This document shows positions 37,919 to 46,548 of a stretch of 64,000 nucleotides of DNA, piece after piece. Positions within the stretch are counted from its first letter, which is position 1. Every line of letters starts with the position of its first letter. The notes under the pieces are model-generated. The model saw nothing but the letters and a program-made list of their open reading frames with translations. It was not told the DNA's origin and searched no databases. The DNA is from Bacillus mojavensis RO-H-1 = KCTC 3706 (lineage in GTDB: Bacteria; Bacillota; Bacilli; Bacillales; Bacillaceae). Position numbers and translations under genes: made by a program. The DNA lies in assembly GCF_000245335.1 (NCBI RefSeq), contig NZ_JH600294.1, positions 282,826 to 346,825 on the forward strand, in the 5' to 3' direction.

Positions 37919-38595
37919 CTGAAATGTTCTTTTAAGCTTTCCAGCACAAACATCATCATATCTTTATACTCTTCATCTTTAAACATTTCGTACAGAATTT
38001 TGTAGTCGTTGTAAATATCCAAAAGCTCATCAACAATTGATACAGCCAGGATGCGCAGGGTATCTTGATCTTCATCTTCGCCTTCAAACTGAAGAAGAGC
38101 AGACGGTACAATATCTTCGCCGATCTCATGGGCAGTTTCTCCGACATAGTGGACAAACAAAAGCTGATGCACAAACTGGTCCATTTCATACTTTCTGAGA
38201 ACCAGCGTGAGATCCTCTTCCTCCGTTTCAAGCCACTCTCCATCCTTTAAACGAGTTAGCTCATAAATAATATCTTCCCAGCCATCTTCCAAATACCTCC
38301 AAATTTCGGTTCTGTGGCCGATAATGCGAAAGAGTTCTTTTCCATAATCTTTTACATAAACGACATCTCCAATGAGGAATTCATATTCAATATCAAGTTT
38401 TTCCATATCGACAATGACGCCTTCATAATCTTTATATAATTGAATGGATGATTCAAAATATAAGACTTCATTGTGGTTTACTTCATAAAGGTAGTGCTTA
38501 TCGATTTGGTGTACTTTTGTGATTGTGCCGACTGTCCCATACATAATGACGACTACGATATCCCCTACTTGGAATTTCGGTTTATTTTGCTTCAT
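37915..38595 (-). CDS. yodN: YodN, hypothetical protein
   Basis: A 226-residue soluble, acidic protein. The first 130 residues contain two KOW/SH3-like turns (KFQVGDIVVVIMYGTVGTITKV and FLIGDVVYVKDYGKELFRI), then comes a helical acidic tail. Function unknown. The ATG of MKQNKPKF follows GGGGGAG; an upstream in-frame start lacks a ribosome site. Confidence 0.82.
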   Translation of the reverse strand: MKQNKPKFQVGDIVVVIMYGTVGTITKVHQIDKHYLYEVNHNEVLYFESSIQLYKDYEGVIVDMEKLDIEYEFLIGDVVYVKDYGKELFRIIGHRTEIWRYLEDGWEDIIYELTRLKDGEWLETEEEDLTLVLRKYEMDQFVHQLLFVHYVGETAHEIGEDIVPSALLQFEGEDEDQDTLRILAVSIVDELLDIYNDYKILYEMFKDEEYKDMMMFVLESLKEHFS

Positions 38596-38713
38596 GGTGT
38601 CTCCCCCTCGCCGCAACATTTCTGATACGCTATCGTATGCTGGGTTTCACCAATTCGCATGGGCATGAAAACCATAGGAAATATCCAATTATGGTATATG
38701 TATGTGCAGAAAA

Positions 38714-38742
38714 AAAAAATCCGCAGTGGCTCTGCGGATTCA
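38714..38742 (-). terminator. yozE terminator
   Basis: AATCCGCAGAG/CTGCGGATT stem followed by nine or more T on the minus strand. Confidence 0.9.
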
Positions 38743-38751
38743 AACATGCGG

Positions 38752-38976
38752 TTATTTGCCGTGCACCTCGGCCTCGTATTTTTCCCAAGCTTCATCAAAC
38801 GTCGCCATCGTGTCCAGATAATCAACATTCAGCTCCAAATATGAGCTGATTTCGTGATAATCGGTTGATGTTTTTGGGAAGCTGTGATCCTCATACGCCT
38901 GATTGGCAAACTCGCTGATGCTGTCCTGCGGCTTGGGATGTCTGTATTTCAATAAATAGTGATAAAAGGATTTCAT
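38752..38976 (-). CDS. yozE: YozE, UPF0346 sterile-alpha-motif-like protein
   Basis: 74 residues, all-helical (SFYHYLLKYRHPKPQDSISEFANQAYED), of the YozE/UPF0346 family. The fold is described as SAM-like; function is unknown. GGAGGGGGAACCC precedes the ATG. Confidence 0.9.
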   Translation of the reverse strand: MKSFYHYLLKYRHPKPQDSISEFANQAYEDHSFPKTSTDYHEISSYLELNVDYLDTMATFDEAWEKYEAEVHGK

Positions 38977-39061
38977 GGGTTCCCCCTCCTGGTGTCTGTC
39001 TTTTGTTGTTCTATTATACAGTGCAAGTGTAAAATTACAACAAAAGAATAACGAACATCAT

Positions 39062-39355
39062 TCAGGAGAAATCAAAATAGTTGCGTTTTAAATAGTTGCG
39101 TTTTAATATCCTTTCGGTTTCCATGAGCTGTTGATACGTCAGACTTTCAGGGAGTTTTTTTGTGTTGATTAAAAACAGCTGATCCTCAATATCCTTTATC
39201 GTCGAATCCTCTTGGTAGGCCATTCCGCAGGAAGAACAAATCATCGCAGGGGTGTTTGTCAGCTCTATGGCTCTTGTGCCGTCAGGAAGCTCCCAATAAA
39301 CTGTATTCGTGCCAGAGAGCGCCTCAAGCTCACCGCACCATTCGCATGACTTCAT
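39062..39355 (-). CDS. yokU: YokU, YgiT-type zinc-finger protein
   Basis: 97 residues with two CxxC pairs (CEWCGE near the start, CSSCGM at about 40-43) forming a YgiT-type zinc finger, followed by a helical region (STIKDIEDQLFLINTKK). Near the C-terminus the five residues KRNYL are doubled (LKRNYLKRNYFDFS) because of a 15-bp tandem repeat. The start overlaps the end of kamA by 4 nt, so it is the last gene of the kamA operon and probably coexpressed in sporulation. Confidence 0.85.
   Translation of the reverse strand: MKSCEWCGELEALSGTNTVYWELPDGTRAIELTNTPAMICSSCGMAYQEDSTIKDIEDQLFLINTKKLPESLTYQQLMETERILKRNYLKRNYFDFS
39076..39105. repeat. Perfect 15-bp tandem duplication inside yokU
   Basis: AATAGTTGCGTTTTA occurs twice head to tail. 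It adds exactly five codons and keeps the frame; the usual YokU ends with a single copy as I recall it. Confidence 0.85.
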
Positions 39356-40767
39356 GAAGAATCTCCTCCGCTTTCTACCTCTTTTTCTTTTTTCTGCTGG
39401 GCTAAAAATTTCTTTTTCTTTAACTGGTCTCTTTTCTCCCGCCGGTCCTTTAATGTTTCATGCCCCGGATTCGCTGTATATGCTTCTCTCCTTTTGATTC
39501 TGACCACGTTATCCGGTGTAAAAGAAATCTCTTTGTCAGCAAAAATGGCACTCAGTCCAATTGGTTCTTTTTTGTCAGCGGTTTCAGGAAAAACAGACTC
39601 AAAATAGGCGTCAGCCTGGTTAGGGATATAATTTTCAGGTTCCGGATAAGAGGTAATGACTCCTTCAAAATTTCTCAAGATGATTTTGTCAGGGCTTTGC
39701 GACAAAACATAGTTTGGCTGCAAGGCGATCTTCCCCCCGCCGCCTGGTGCGTCAACGACAAAGGTAGGAACCGCGTAACCTGAAGTATGGCCTCGCAGCC
39801 CTTCAATAATTTCCAGCCCTTTTGAAACTGGAGCTCTGAAATGTCCGATGCCTTCTGACAGATCACATTGATATATATAATAGGGACGGACTCTGATTTT
39901 CACCAAGTCATGCATAAGCTTTTTCATAATTGTTACCGAATCATTAATGCCTGCTAACACGACGGCCTGATTTCCGACCGGCACCCCTGCGTTCACCAGC
40001 TTTTCGCAAGCCTCAACGGATTCCTCCGTCATTTCGATGCTTGTGTTGAAATGGGTGTTCAGCCAGACCGGATGATATTTCTTTAAGATATCGCACAGTT
40101 GATCGGTGATTCGCTGAGGAAAAACGACAGGCGCTCTTGTACCGATTCTGATAATTTCCAGATGCGGAATACTGCGCAGCTCTTTTAAAATGTATTCTAA
40201 AATTTGATCATTGATCAGCAACCCGTCCCCGCCTGAAATCAGGCAGTCCCGGATCTCAGGTGTCTCCCGAATGTAGGCGATCGCGGCATCAAGCTGCTTT
40301 TTAGGGACACCCATTCCGATTTGACCGGAAAAACGCCTCCTTGTGCAGTAGCGGCAATACATGGAGCATTGGTTCGTGACAAGGAACAGGACTCGGTCGG
40401 GATAACGGTGTGTCAGACCGGGTACCGGAGAGTCTTCATCCTCATGAAGCGGGTCTTCCTGGTCGTATTTTGTTTTGTGCATCTCTTCAGAGAGCGGCAC
40501 AGACTGCATTCGTATCGGGCATCTCGGGTTGTCGGGATCCATTAAGGAAGCATAGTAGGGTGTGATATTCAAGGGGATCGTTTTGGTAGAAATTCTGACG
40601 CCTTCTTCTTCTTCTTCGGTCAGGTTAATCACTTTTTTCAAGTCTTCTAAGGTTCTTACAGTATGGGTCAGCTGCCACAGCCAATCATTCCATTTTTCTT
40701 CCGGAACATCCTTCCATAGCTCTATCTCCTTCCAATGCCGTTTCGGTTTATACCATTTGTTTGTCAA
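39352..40767 (-). CDS. kamA: Lysine 2,3-aminomutase KamA
   Basis: A radical-SAM, PLP-dependent enzyme of 471 residues that converts L-lysine to L-beta-lysine. The iron-sulfur motif CSMYCRYC is present, with RYPDRVLFLVTNQ before it and the PLP/SAM regions (LISGGDGLL, GGGGKIALQP) after it. The open frame runs 29 codons further upstream, but those belong to the end region of yodP. GAGGAGG is 8 nt before the TTG chosen, giving the family length. Gene order kamA with yodP upstream mirrors ablA/ablB. Intact. Confidence 0.94.
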   Translation of the reverse strand: MTNKWYKPKRHWKEIELWKDVPEEKWNDWLWQLTHTVRTLEDLKKVINLTEEEEEGVRISTKTIPLNITPYYASLMDPDNPRCPIRMQSVPLSEEMHKTKYDQEDPLHEDEDSPVPGLTHRYPDRVLFLVTNQCSMYCRYCTRRRFSGQIGMGVPKKQLDAAIAYIRETPEIRDCLISGGDGLLINDQILEYILKELRSIPHLEIIRIGTRAPVVFPQRITDQLCDILKKYHPVWLNTHFNTSIEMTEESVEACEKLVNAGVPVGNQAVVLAGINDSVTIMKKLMHDLVKIRVRPYYIYQCDLSEGIGHFRAPVSKGLEIIEGLRGHTSGYAVPTFVVDAPGGGGKIALQPNYVLSQSPDKIILRNFEGVITSYPEPENYIPNQADAYFESVFPETADKKEPIGLSAIFADKEISFTPDNVVRIKRREAYTANPGHETLKDRREKRDQLKKKKFLAQQKKEKEVESGGDSS

Positions 40768-40799
40768 ATGAAATTCCTCCTCGTACATTTCTTTTTGAC

Positions 40800-41445
40800 T
40801 TACAGGCGTTTGCACCAGATATTCATATTTTCGAGCCCTTCTCCTATATAACAATTATTGATCAGCCTTCCGCCATACTGATACCCGGAATGATACAGGA
40901 CAGCATTCATTCCGAAAGACGCAGCGCGGGCGAGTGAAAATACTTGAAAGATATCTTGCTTTATCATTTCTATAGGCGGGATCAAACACAGGAGCCGGAT
41001 ATGTGCGGAATACTTTTTTATACAGCATAGATAACTGATACATATCGTTTGTTTCTGCTTTTCTCATTGTAAAAGGAGACCTGATTTCGATTTGTGGCTG
41101 AGGCTTTGTTTTATATAATAGCTCTATCATTTCCTGCTCGGCTAAATAGGTATCTGTTTGTCTTCGTTTTTCTGTGAGATAACGGACCATGACGGAAGCG
41201 CGATGGCCGAGATAGTAGCCTTCGAGAAAGCCCTCTGGCGTAAACAATTGTTTAGCCAGCTCCGCCTCGTCATGCTGCTTGGTGTACACGATGATTTTTT
41301 CGGCACCCTCCTCTTCGGCCGCTGTCATAATATCAGTCAAGGCTTCTTGAATAGCGCCTTCATAACGAATGACTCTAATTCGTTTATTAAAGCGGTCATT
41401 GTCTATGACAGCCGTGACACCGCTATTCTTTACCGTTTTGATCAT
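40800..41445 (-). pseudogene. yodP: Beta-lysine N-acetyltransferase YodP (AblB-like), internally deleted
   Basis: The N-terminal part is normal to PAPVFDPAY. There a two-base loss (TATAG for TATATAG) shifts frame, and IEMIKQDIFQVFSLA continues in the new frame. It is joined directly to RAASFGMNAVLYHSGYQYGGRLINN, the normal C-terminus. Roughly 70 residues are missing between, the part that holds the acetyl-CoA-binding loop of the GNAT fold. The protein should be near 289 residues. With both a shift and a deletion the gene cannot make an active acetyltransferase. The start (second ATG after GGGGAGG) overlaps yodQ. Confidence 0.85.
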
Positions 41446-42730
41446 CAGCATCCTCCCCGTCTGTATGAAGCCCGCACCAATCCATCACAAAAAGAGCTAT
41501 AATTTTAGCTGATTCTAACATGGCTTCAACCTCGATATACTCGTTTGCCTGATGTGCCGTTTTCGTCTCTCCCGGTCCAAAAACGATAACAGGAGTATCT
41601 CCCGCATGATACAAAAGGCCGCCGTCTGTTCCCCAAGGCGACGCTTCGATGATCGGCTCTGTTTGTTTCATTTTTTGATAGGCTGATTGCAAGACTGATA
41701 GTAAAGGATGGTCATCAGGCAAATCATTCGGCAGCCATTGAGCCCCGAACCATTCCACTTGAATTGGATGGCGTTTAAACCATTCATCATGGTATTGTAA
41801 ATCTTTCAGCCAGTTTTCCAATTCAATTTTTACGGCTTCAGGCTTTTCATGAGGAGCAATTCCGCATCTTCCTTCTATGACGACGCGGTCTGCTACCGAG
41901 GACGGCCATGTTCCGCCTGAGATGGTGCCAATATTGATTGGAACCGGGATTGGAATATGATCATACAGCGGGTCAGAGATTTTTGCGTTCCGGACTTTTT
42001 CAAGCTCTTGAATGGCTGTAATGACATGCATGCTTTTTTCAATGGCGCTGACACCTTCATAGCGTGTGCCTCCGTGTGCCGCTAATCCTTTAACCGTGAT
42101 CCGAAACCACATCGAGCCCTGCTGTTTAATAAAAAGCTTCATATTGGTCGGTTCCGGAATTAACGCCCCATCCGCACGATAGCCTCTCATAATGGCAGAA
42201 AGTGTTCCGGCGCCGCCGCACTCTTCATCTATAACACTCTGAAACAATACATCGCCTTTCAGTTTGACATCGCAGGCGTGCAGAGCTTCTAATGCAAATA
42301 GAAGGGCTGTATTGCCTCCCTTCATATCAGTGGAGCCACGGCCGTAAATTTTACCATTTACTTCAGCAGCTTGAAACGGTTCATACTTCCACTCCTTCAA
42401 ATTTCCTTCTGGCACAACATCGATATGCCCGTTTAATATCAGAGATCGTCCCCCGCCCTCTCCCGCTTTTTTAGCGACAATGTTCGGGCTCTCATGAAAG
42501 TCCGTCCGGTCTGATATAAAATAGGGATGCTGTTTTAATTGCTTTAGGCTCGGCTCCCACACATCAATGTCCATATGAAATTGCCGGAGCTTTTCAAGGA
42601 CTACTGCCTGTGCGTTAAATTCCTTGCCGAATGTGCTTTTTTCTCCAACCAGCCTTTTCAAAAGACGAATGGCTTTGGCTGAATTCTGATCTAGCCATTC
42701 AATTACTTTTCTTTCAATGTCCTGCATCAT
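41423..42730 (-). CDS. yodQ: M20-family amidohydrolase/deacylase YodQ
   Basis: A 435-residue M20 metallopeptidase (ArgE/DapE type): [10 protein letters not shown] with first zinc ligand, [10 protein letters not shown] with bridging Asp, DEECGGAG with catalytic and ligand Glu, and the C-terminal ligand region in [13 protein letters not shown]. It probably removes an N-acyl group in the pathway of this operon, for example from an acetylated lysine derivative. Coding overlaps yodP by about 23 nt. Several tandem starts (GTG ATG ATG) follow GGGGGA. Confidence 0.9.
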   Translation of the reverse strand: MMQDIERKVIEWLDQNSAKAIRLLKRLVGEKSTFGKEFNAQAVVLEKLRQFHMDIDVWEPSLKQLKQHPYFISDRTDFHESPNIVAKKAGEGGGRSLILNGHIDVVPEGNLKEWKYEPFQAAEVNGKIYGRGSTDMKGGNTALLFALEALHACDVKLKGDVLFQSVIDEECGGAGTLSAIMRGYRADGALIPEPTNMKLFIKQQGSMWFRITVKGLAAHGGTRYEGVSAIEKSMHVITAIQELEKVRNAKISDPLYDHIPIPVPINIGTISGGTWPSSVADRVVIEGRCGIAPHEKPEAVKIELENWLKDLQYHDEWFKRHPIQVEWFGAQWLPNDLPDDHPLLSVLQSAYQKMKQTEPIIEASPWGTDGGLLYHAGDTPVIVFGPGETKTAHQANEYIEVEAMLESAKIIALFVMDWCGLHTDGEDADDQNGKE

Positions 42731-42742
42731 CACTCCCCCTTA

Positions 42743-43396
42743 TTAAGAAAAAGGCATATCCACTATTATTTCAGCGTCGGTCAACCCGATCACCTCGTCA
42801 ATTGTTGAGCCATTCATCAGTTCTTTTAAAACAAAATGATCCCGGCCAACTGTAAGAACTGCTTTTTCAGTAATGATCATATCTACACAGCCTGCTGCTG
42901 TTAACGGAAGGGTGCAGGCTTCTGTTAATTTGGGCCTCCCTTTTTGGTCAGTATGGCTCATGACGACAACCACTTTTTTCGCTTTCTGGGCGAGCTCCAT
43001 CGCCCCGCCCATGCCCGGCACCTTTTTTCCGGGTACAAGCCAATTCGCAAGGTCTCCCGACTGGCTTACCTGCAGGGCGCCTAAAATCGTAATGTCAATC
43101 ATGCCTCTTCTGATCATGGCAAAGGACATTGTTGTATCAAAGTAAGATGCTCCCTTTACAGCACGGACAGGGAATCCCGCGGCGTTGCATAAATTTTCAT
43201 CCTCATTCCCTTTTTCGGGACTTTCGCCAATTCCGAGTACACCGTTTTCCGCCTGCAGCATAACCTGCATATCAGCCGGCAAAAAGTTCGGCACCAAGGA
43301 AGGGATGCCGATACCAAGATTCACGATCATGCCTGGCTTGATTTCAGAAGCAGCCCGTCTGGCGATCTGCTCTCTTTCTGTTACTCCCAAGCCCAT
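42743..43396 (-). CDS. yodR: CoA-transferase subunit B YodR
   Basis: A 217-residue beta subunit of a 3-oxoacid CoA-transferase. The active-site motif is seen at LQAENGVLGIG with the catalytic Glu, preceded by VNLGIGIPSLV. Pairs with YodS. The start lies inside the last codons of yodS (16-nt overlap), typical for the two subunits. In this operon it probably activates a 3-oxo acid derived from lysine. Confidence 0.92.
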   Translation of the reverse strand: MGLGVTEREQIARRAASEIKPGMIVNLGIGIPSLVPNFLPADMQVMLQAENGVLGIGESPEKGNEDENLCNAAGFPVRAVKGASYFDTTMSFAMIRRGMIDITILGALQVSQSGDLANWLVPGKKVPGMGGAMELAQKAKKVVVVMSHTDQKGRPKLTEACTLPLTAAGCVDMIITEKAVLTVGRDHFVLKELMNGSTIDEVIGLTDAEIIVDMPFS

Positions 43397-44070
43397 TTCC
43401 ACCTCACCCCTTCACTTCTCACAACCCCCTCAACAAAAACCCCGGGCGTTACAATCATTTCTTCTGCAATATTACCCATCGGCACAATCGTCTCAGCCTC
43501 GGCAAAAGTTCTTTTGGCGGCCATTGCCATAAGCGGATTCATGTTGCGCGCTGTTTTGTCATACGTTAAGTTGCCGAATTCATCTGCAATGCAGGCATTG
43601 ATGAAGGCAAAATCAGCCGTCAGCGCTTCTTCAACCAAGTATTGCTTCCCCGCTACAGACACAATCTCTTTTTTCTCACAAACCATTTGATTATCAATGC
43701 CGATATCGGTCAAAATGCCGCCAAGACCGGATCCACCGGCGCGAATCCGTTCTGCGAGCGTGCCCTGAGGCGAAAATCGTACCTCTAATGTGCCGTCTGT
43801 CATCTGTTTTCCGGCTACAGGATTTGAACCGATATGCGATGCAATCAGCGTCTTGACTCTCTTATTGACAATAAGCGGTCCAATCCCAATTCCCGGGAAT
43901 CCAGCATCATTGCAAATGACAGTTAATTCTTTTACACCGCTGTCCAATATCGCTTCAATCAAAGAAGGCGGAGAGCCGACTCCACCGAAGCCGCCAAACA
44001 TAAGGACCGACCCATCACACACATCAGCAATTGCCGATTCAATGCTGATTGTTTTTTGAAATGGTGACAT
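43381..44070 (-). CDS. yodS: CoA-transferase subunit A YodS
   Basis: A 229-residue alpha subunit of the same CoA-transferase: SVLMFGGFGGVGSPPSLIEAI and SPQGTLAERIRAGGSGLGG are the characteristic CoA-binding segments. Upstream of and overlapping yodR, downstream of yodT with an 18-nt gap. Confidence 0.92.
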   Translation of the reverse strand: MSPFQKTISIESAIADVCDGSVLMFGGFGGVGSPPSLIEAILDSGVKELTVICNDAGFPGIGIGPLIVNKRVKTLIASHIGSNPVAGKQMTDGTLEVRFSPQGTLAERIRAGGSGLGGILTDIGIDNQMVCEKKEIVSVAGKQYLVEEALTADFAFINACIADEFGNLTYDKTARNMNPLMAMAAKRTFAEAETIVPMGNIAEEMIVTPGVFVEGVVRSEGVRWKWAWE

Positions 44071-44088
44071 ATTGATTTCAATCCCTTT

Positions 44089-45411
44089 TCAGTTTTTTTC
44101 AACTTCTGCAACTGTTTCCGAAAAAGTTGATATAAGCTCTTCCATCTCTTCGTCTGATATTGTGAATGGAGGAGCGATGATTACGGCATCTCCTTCCCCG
44201 CTGTCGATTCCAGCCTTGGCAGGATAGACAATGAGCCCGCGTTTTTTTGCTTCGCTGATGATACGCTGGGTCATCGACCGTTCTTGCGGAAACACTCGCT
44301 TTGTCTTTTTATCAGCCACAAATTCAACGCCTAAAAGCAGTCCTTTGCCGCGGACATCCCCAATGATGCCGCTCCGATGCATCATCGCTTCAAGTTTCTT
44401 TTTCAGCTTGAAGCCCTTTTCTTCAGACTGTTTGATCAAGCCGTGTCTGATAACATAACGCAAAACCTCAAGAGCGGCTTTGGCTGAATAGGGATGAGCA
44501 CTGTAGGTGTGACCGCTCATAATAACACCCGATCCTTGTTTTATCGTTCGGAGGATCGTATCAGACACAACTGCAGCTGCAATAGGCGCGTACCCGGCAC
44601 CGAGTCCCTTTCCAAGCACAGCGATATCAGGAACGGTATGCCAATGTTCTGTCGCAAGCATCCTTCCAGTTCTCCCGAGTCCTGTCATCACTTCATCCGC
44701 AATAAACAGCACACCGTGTGAGCGGCACACCTCTTTCAATCTCTCATAATATCCAGAAGGAGGAGTAATCGCTGCTCCCGCGGCTCCAATAATAGGTTCT
44801 GCCACAAAGCCCGCAATAAACTGACTTCCGATTCTTTTTATAGCGGTTTCCAGCTCCTCCGCGGCCGTTTGAACAAAATCTTTTTTTGCCTCTTGATTCA
44901 GCCGATATATATGCGGGGCTGAGAGAGCGGGATAACGCTCAAGCAAATGTGTGAACCGGTACCTTCGTTCATAAAATCCCGATAATGAAAGCGCTCCCAA
45001 AGTTATTCCGTGGTAACTGCTCCATCTTGAGAGAAAGATGGATTTCTGTGTCTGCTTTTTTTCCTGCCAATATTGAATGGCGATTTTCATTGCCGTTTCT
45101 ATGGCTTCTGATCCGCTATTGACAAAAAAAGACCAATTCAATTCTCCCGGCAGCTGCTCGGACAGTAAAGCAGCTAATTGCTCGGCCGGCTCACTCGTAA
45201 ACTGCGAGCGATAAGCAAAAGATACCTTATCAAGCTGTTCTTTCAGCTGCTCAGTTACTTCATCTACCCCGTGGCCGATATTGCATGTCACCGCACCAGA
45301 TGAGCCGTCAAGATATTTTTTTCCGTTCTGATCATACACATATGTGCCCTTTGCATGACTGACAACCGGATATTCCGCACTAAGCTCTGGCTTAATTAAA
45401 TAACTGCTCAT
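44089..45411 (-). CDS. yodT: Class III aminotransferase YodT
   Basis: A PLP-dependent aminotransferase of 440 residues (omega-amino acid/DAPA type): DGSSGAVTCNIGHG, SGSEAIETAMKIA, the PLP-Asp in LFIADEVMTGLGRTG and the PLP-Lys in VLGKGLGAGYAP. Class III enzymes act on amino groups away from the carboxylate, which suits beta-lysine or its acetyl form. It is the first gene of the operon and directly follows a sigma-E-type promoter; GAGGTGG precedes the ATG. Confidence 0.92.
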   Translation of the reverse strand: MSSYLIKPELSAEYPVVSHAKGTYVYDQNGKKYLDGSSGAVTCNIGHGVDEVTEQLKEQLDKVSFAYRSQFTSEPAEQLAALLSEQLPGELNWSFFVNSGSEAIETAMKIAIQYWQEKKQTQKSIFLSRWSSYHGITLGALSLSGFYERRYRFTHLLERYPALSAPHIYRLNQEAKKDFVQTAAEELETAIKRIGSQFIAGFVAEPIIGAAGAAITPPSGYYERLKEVCRSHGVLFIADEVMTGLGRTGRMLATEHWHTVPDIAVLGKGLGAGYAPIAAAVVSDTILRTIKQGSGVIMSGHTYSAHPYSAKAALEVLRYVIRHGLIKQSEEKGFKLKKKLEAMMHRSGIIGDVRGKGLLLGVEFVADKKTKRVFPQERSMTQRIISEAKKRGLIVYPAKAGIDSGEGDAVIIAPPFTISDEEMEELISTFSETVAEVEKN

Positions 45412-45439
45412 GCTTCCACCTCAAAAACACCTTTTCTAT

Positions 45440-45469
45440 ATTGTATGAGTGTTTAAATAGCGGCATGAC
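45440..45469 (-). promoter_or_regulatory. Sigma-E-type promoter of the yodT-kamA operon
   Basis: On the minus strand GTCATGCC and CATACAAT are separated by 14 nt. The -10 is a perfect match to the sigma-E consensus, and the -35 keeps the GTCAT core. It sits 29 nt before the yodT ATG. This supports mother-cell expression of the whole yodTSRQP-kamA-yokU unit. Confidence 0.8.
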
Positions 45470-45489
45470 GTTCCCTATAAAACTTTTTC

Positions 45490-45531
45490 GCACAAAAAAA
45501 AGAGCCCTTCCGAATTCCGAAAGGCCCTTAT
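45490..45531 (-). terminator. Terminator of the 38-codon YjcZ-like gene
   Basis: Imperfect stem AGGGCCTTTCGG/CGGAAGGGCTCT with eight T on the minus strand. Confidence 0.75.
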
Positions 45532-45544
45532 GATATGTCATCTT

Positions 45545-45661
45545 CTAGCAAATAAAAGCGGCTCCGACAATAATTAATAAAATGAACAAGACAACAATCA
45601 ATACAAATGTATTTGTCCCGCAGCCAAATCCTCCGTAACCGTACCCCTGATATCCATGCAT
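45545..45661 (-). CDS. YjcZ-type sporulation microprotein (38 aa)
   Basis: 38 residues beginning [15 protein letters not shown] and then a single hydrophobic helix ending IIVGAAFIC. This is the hallmark of the YjcZ-family tiny spore membrane proteins, missed in most annotations because of size. AGAAAGGATG precedes the ATG; an in-frame ATG four codons earlier overlaps that site. A CATACAAT element (sigma-E -10 type) is about 36 nt upstream at 45697-45704. It lies between cgeE and the lysine operon. Confidence 0.82.
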   Translation of the reverse strand: MHGYQGYGYGGFGCGTNTFVLIVVLFILLIIVGAAFIC

Positions 45662-45740
45662 ATTGTTTTTCATCCTTTCTTATCACGATATACGGCATTG
45701 TATGCGGGCCAAGTCCCAAACGGTCTGTGCAAATGCCCAT

Positions 45741-46520
45741 CTATGTAAGGAAATAATGAAAAACAGTGTGCACCCGCTCATATTTTTGAAACTTGAGCTT
45801 TTCATAAAAATGAGTGACGCCGTCAGAATTTGAGGCCACTAAATAAGCATCGTCCATTCCTAAAGATTTGGCAATGGACAGCATCTCACCCACAAGAATA
45901 CTGCCGTAGCCCCTTCTTTGAAACTGATCCAAAATCGCCACTTCTTCAATTTTAGCCGTTTTCTCTTGCGAATCAATAAAAAGTTCCCCGCAGCCAATCG
46001 GAATGTTCTGTGATGAATCGCTGTAACAAACAACAAGCAAAATCGTACCCGCTTTGTAAAAAGGATATTTTCTTACTAATTTTTGTTCTGCAATTGCCTC
46101 TCCTATATAAAGCGAGTCATAAATTTTCATGATAGAAGAACCGTCACTAAGACTCTTTGCCGTCCCCCATGCCGTGAAAGGATGTCCCGTCTTTCTCTTC
46201 CAGTCTCCAAGCTTCATGCTGTATAACAGCTCATCTTCAACCACAAAACCGCTTTTCACAAGCGACTGCTTCAAAACGAGCGGAAAAACATGCTGAGGAG
46301 ACGCTTTTAAATGGATATAATTCGCATCAAGCAGCTTCGGTATGAACGGCAAAAAGTCCGGTATATGGTCCAATGGAAACGTATCATGAAGCTGTACAAA
46401 ATTATGAGAAAAAATTTGCGGCAGATTGGGATCTTTATATACACTGTAATGATCAAACAACTTCGATTCAGACGTTAACGATAGATATTGATGCTCCGTT
46501 TTTGAAAAATATCCTGTCAT
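45741..46520 (-). CDS. cgeE: CgeE, GNAT-domain spore maturation protein
   Basis: A 259-residue protein with a C-terminal GNAT acetyltransferase domain (VAILDQFQRRGYGSILVGEML, with the QxxGxG acetyl-CoA loop). Last gene of the cgeCDE operon for maturation of the outermost spore layer. The ATG of MTGYFSK follows AAAGGAGA. The acceptor is unknown, perhaps a crust sugar. Confidence 0.9.
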   Translation of the reverse strand: MTGYFSKTEHQYLSLTSESKLFDHYSVYKDPNLPQIFSHNFVQLHDTFPLDHIPDFLPFIPKLLDANYIHLKASPQHVFPLVLKQSLVKSGFVVEDELLYSMKLGDWKRKTGHPFTAWGTAKSLSDGSSIMKIYDSLYIGEAIAEQKLVRKYPFYKAGTILLVVCYSDSSQNIPIGCGELFIDSQEKTAKIEEVAILDQFQRRGYGSILVGEMLSIAKSLGMDDAYLVASNSDGVTHFYEKLKFQKYERVHTVFHYFLT

Positions 46521-46548
46521 GAATATCTCCTTTTTATGACCTATACAT

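Noticed and set aside
45528..45740. 70-codon minus-strand frame MGICTDRLG...
   Set aside because: It overlaps, in another frame, the much better supported 38-codon YjcZ-type gene, and its composition is unlike a real protein.
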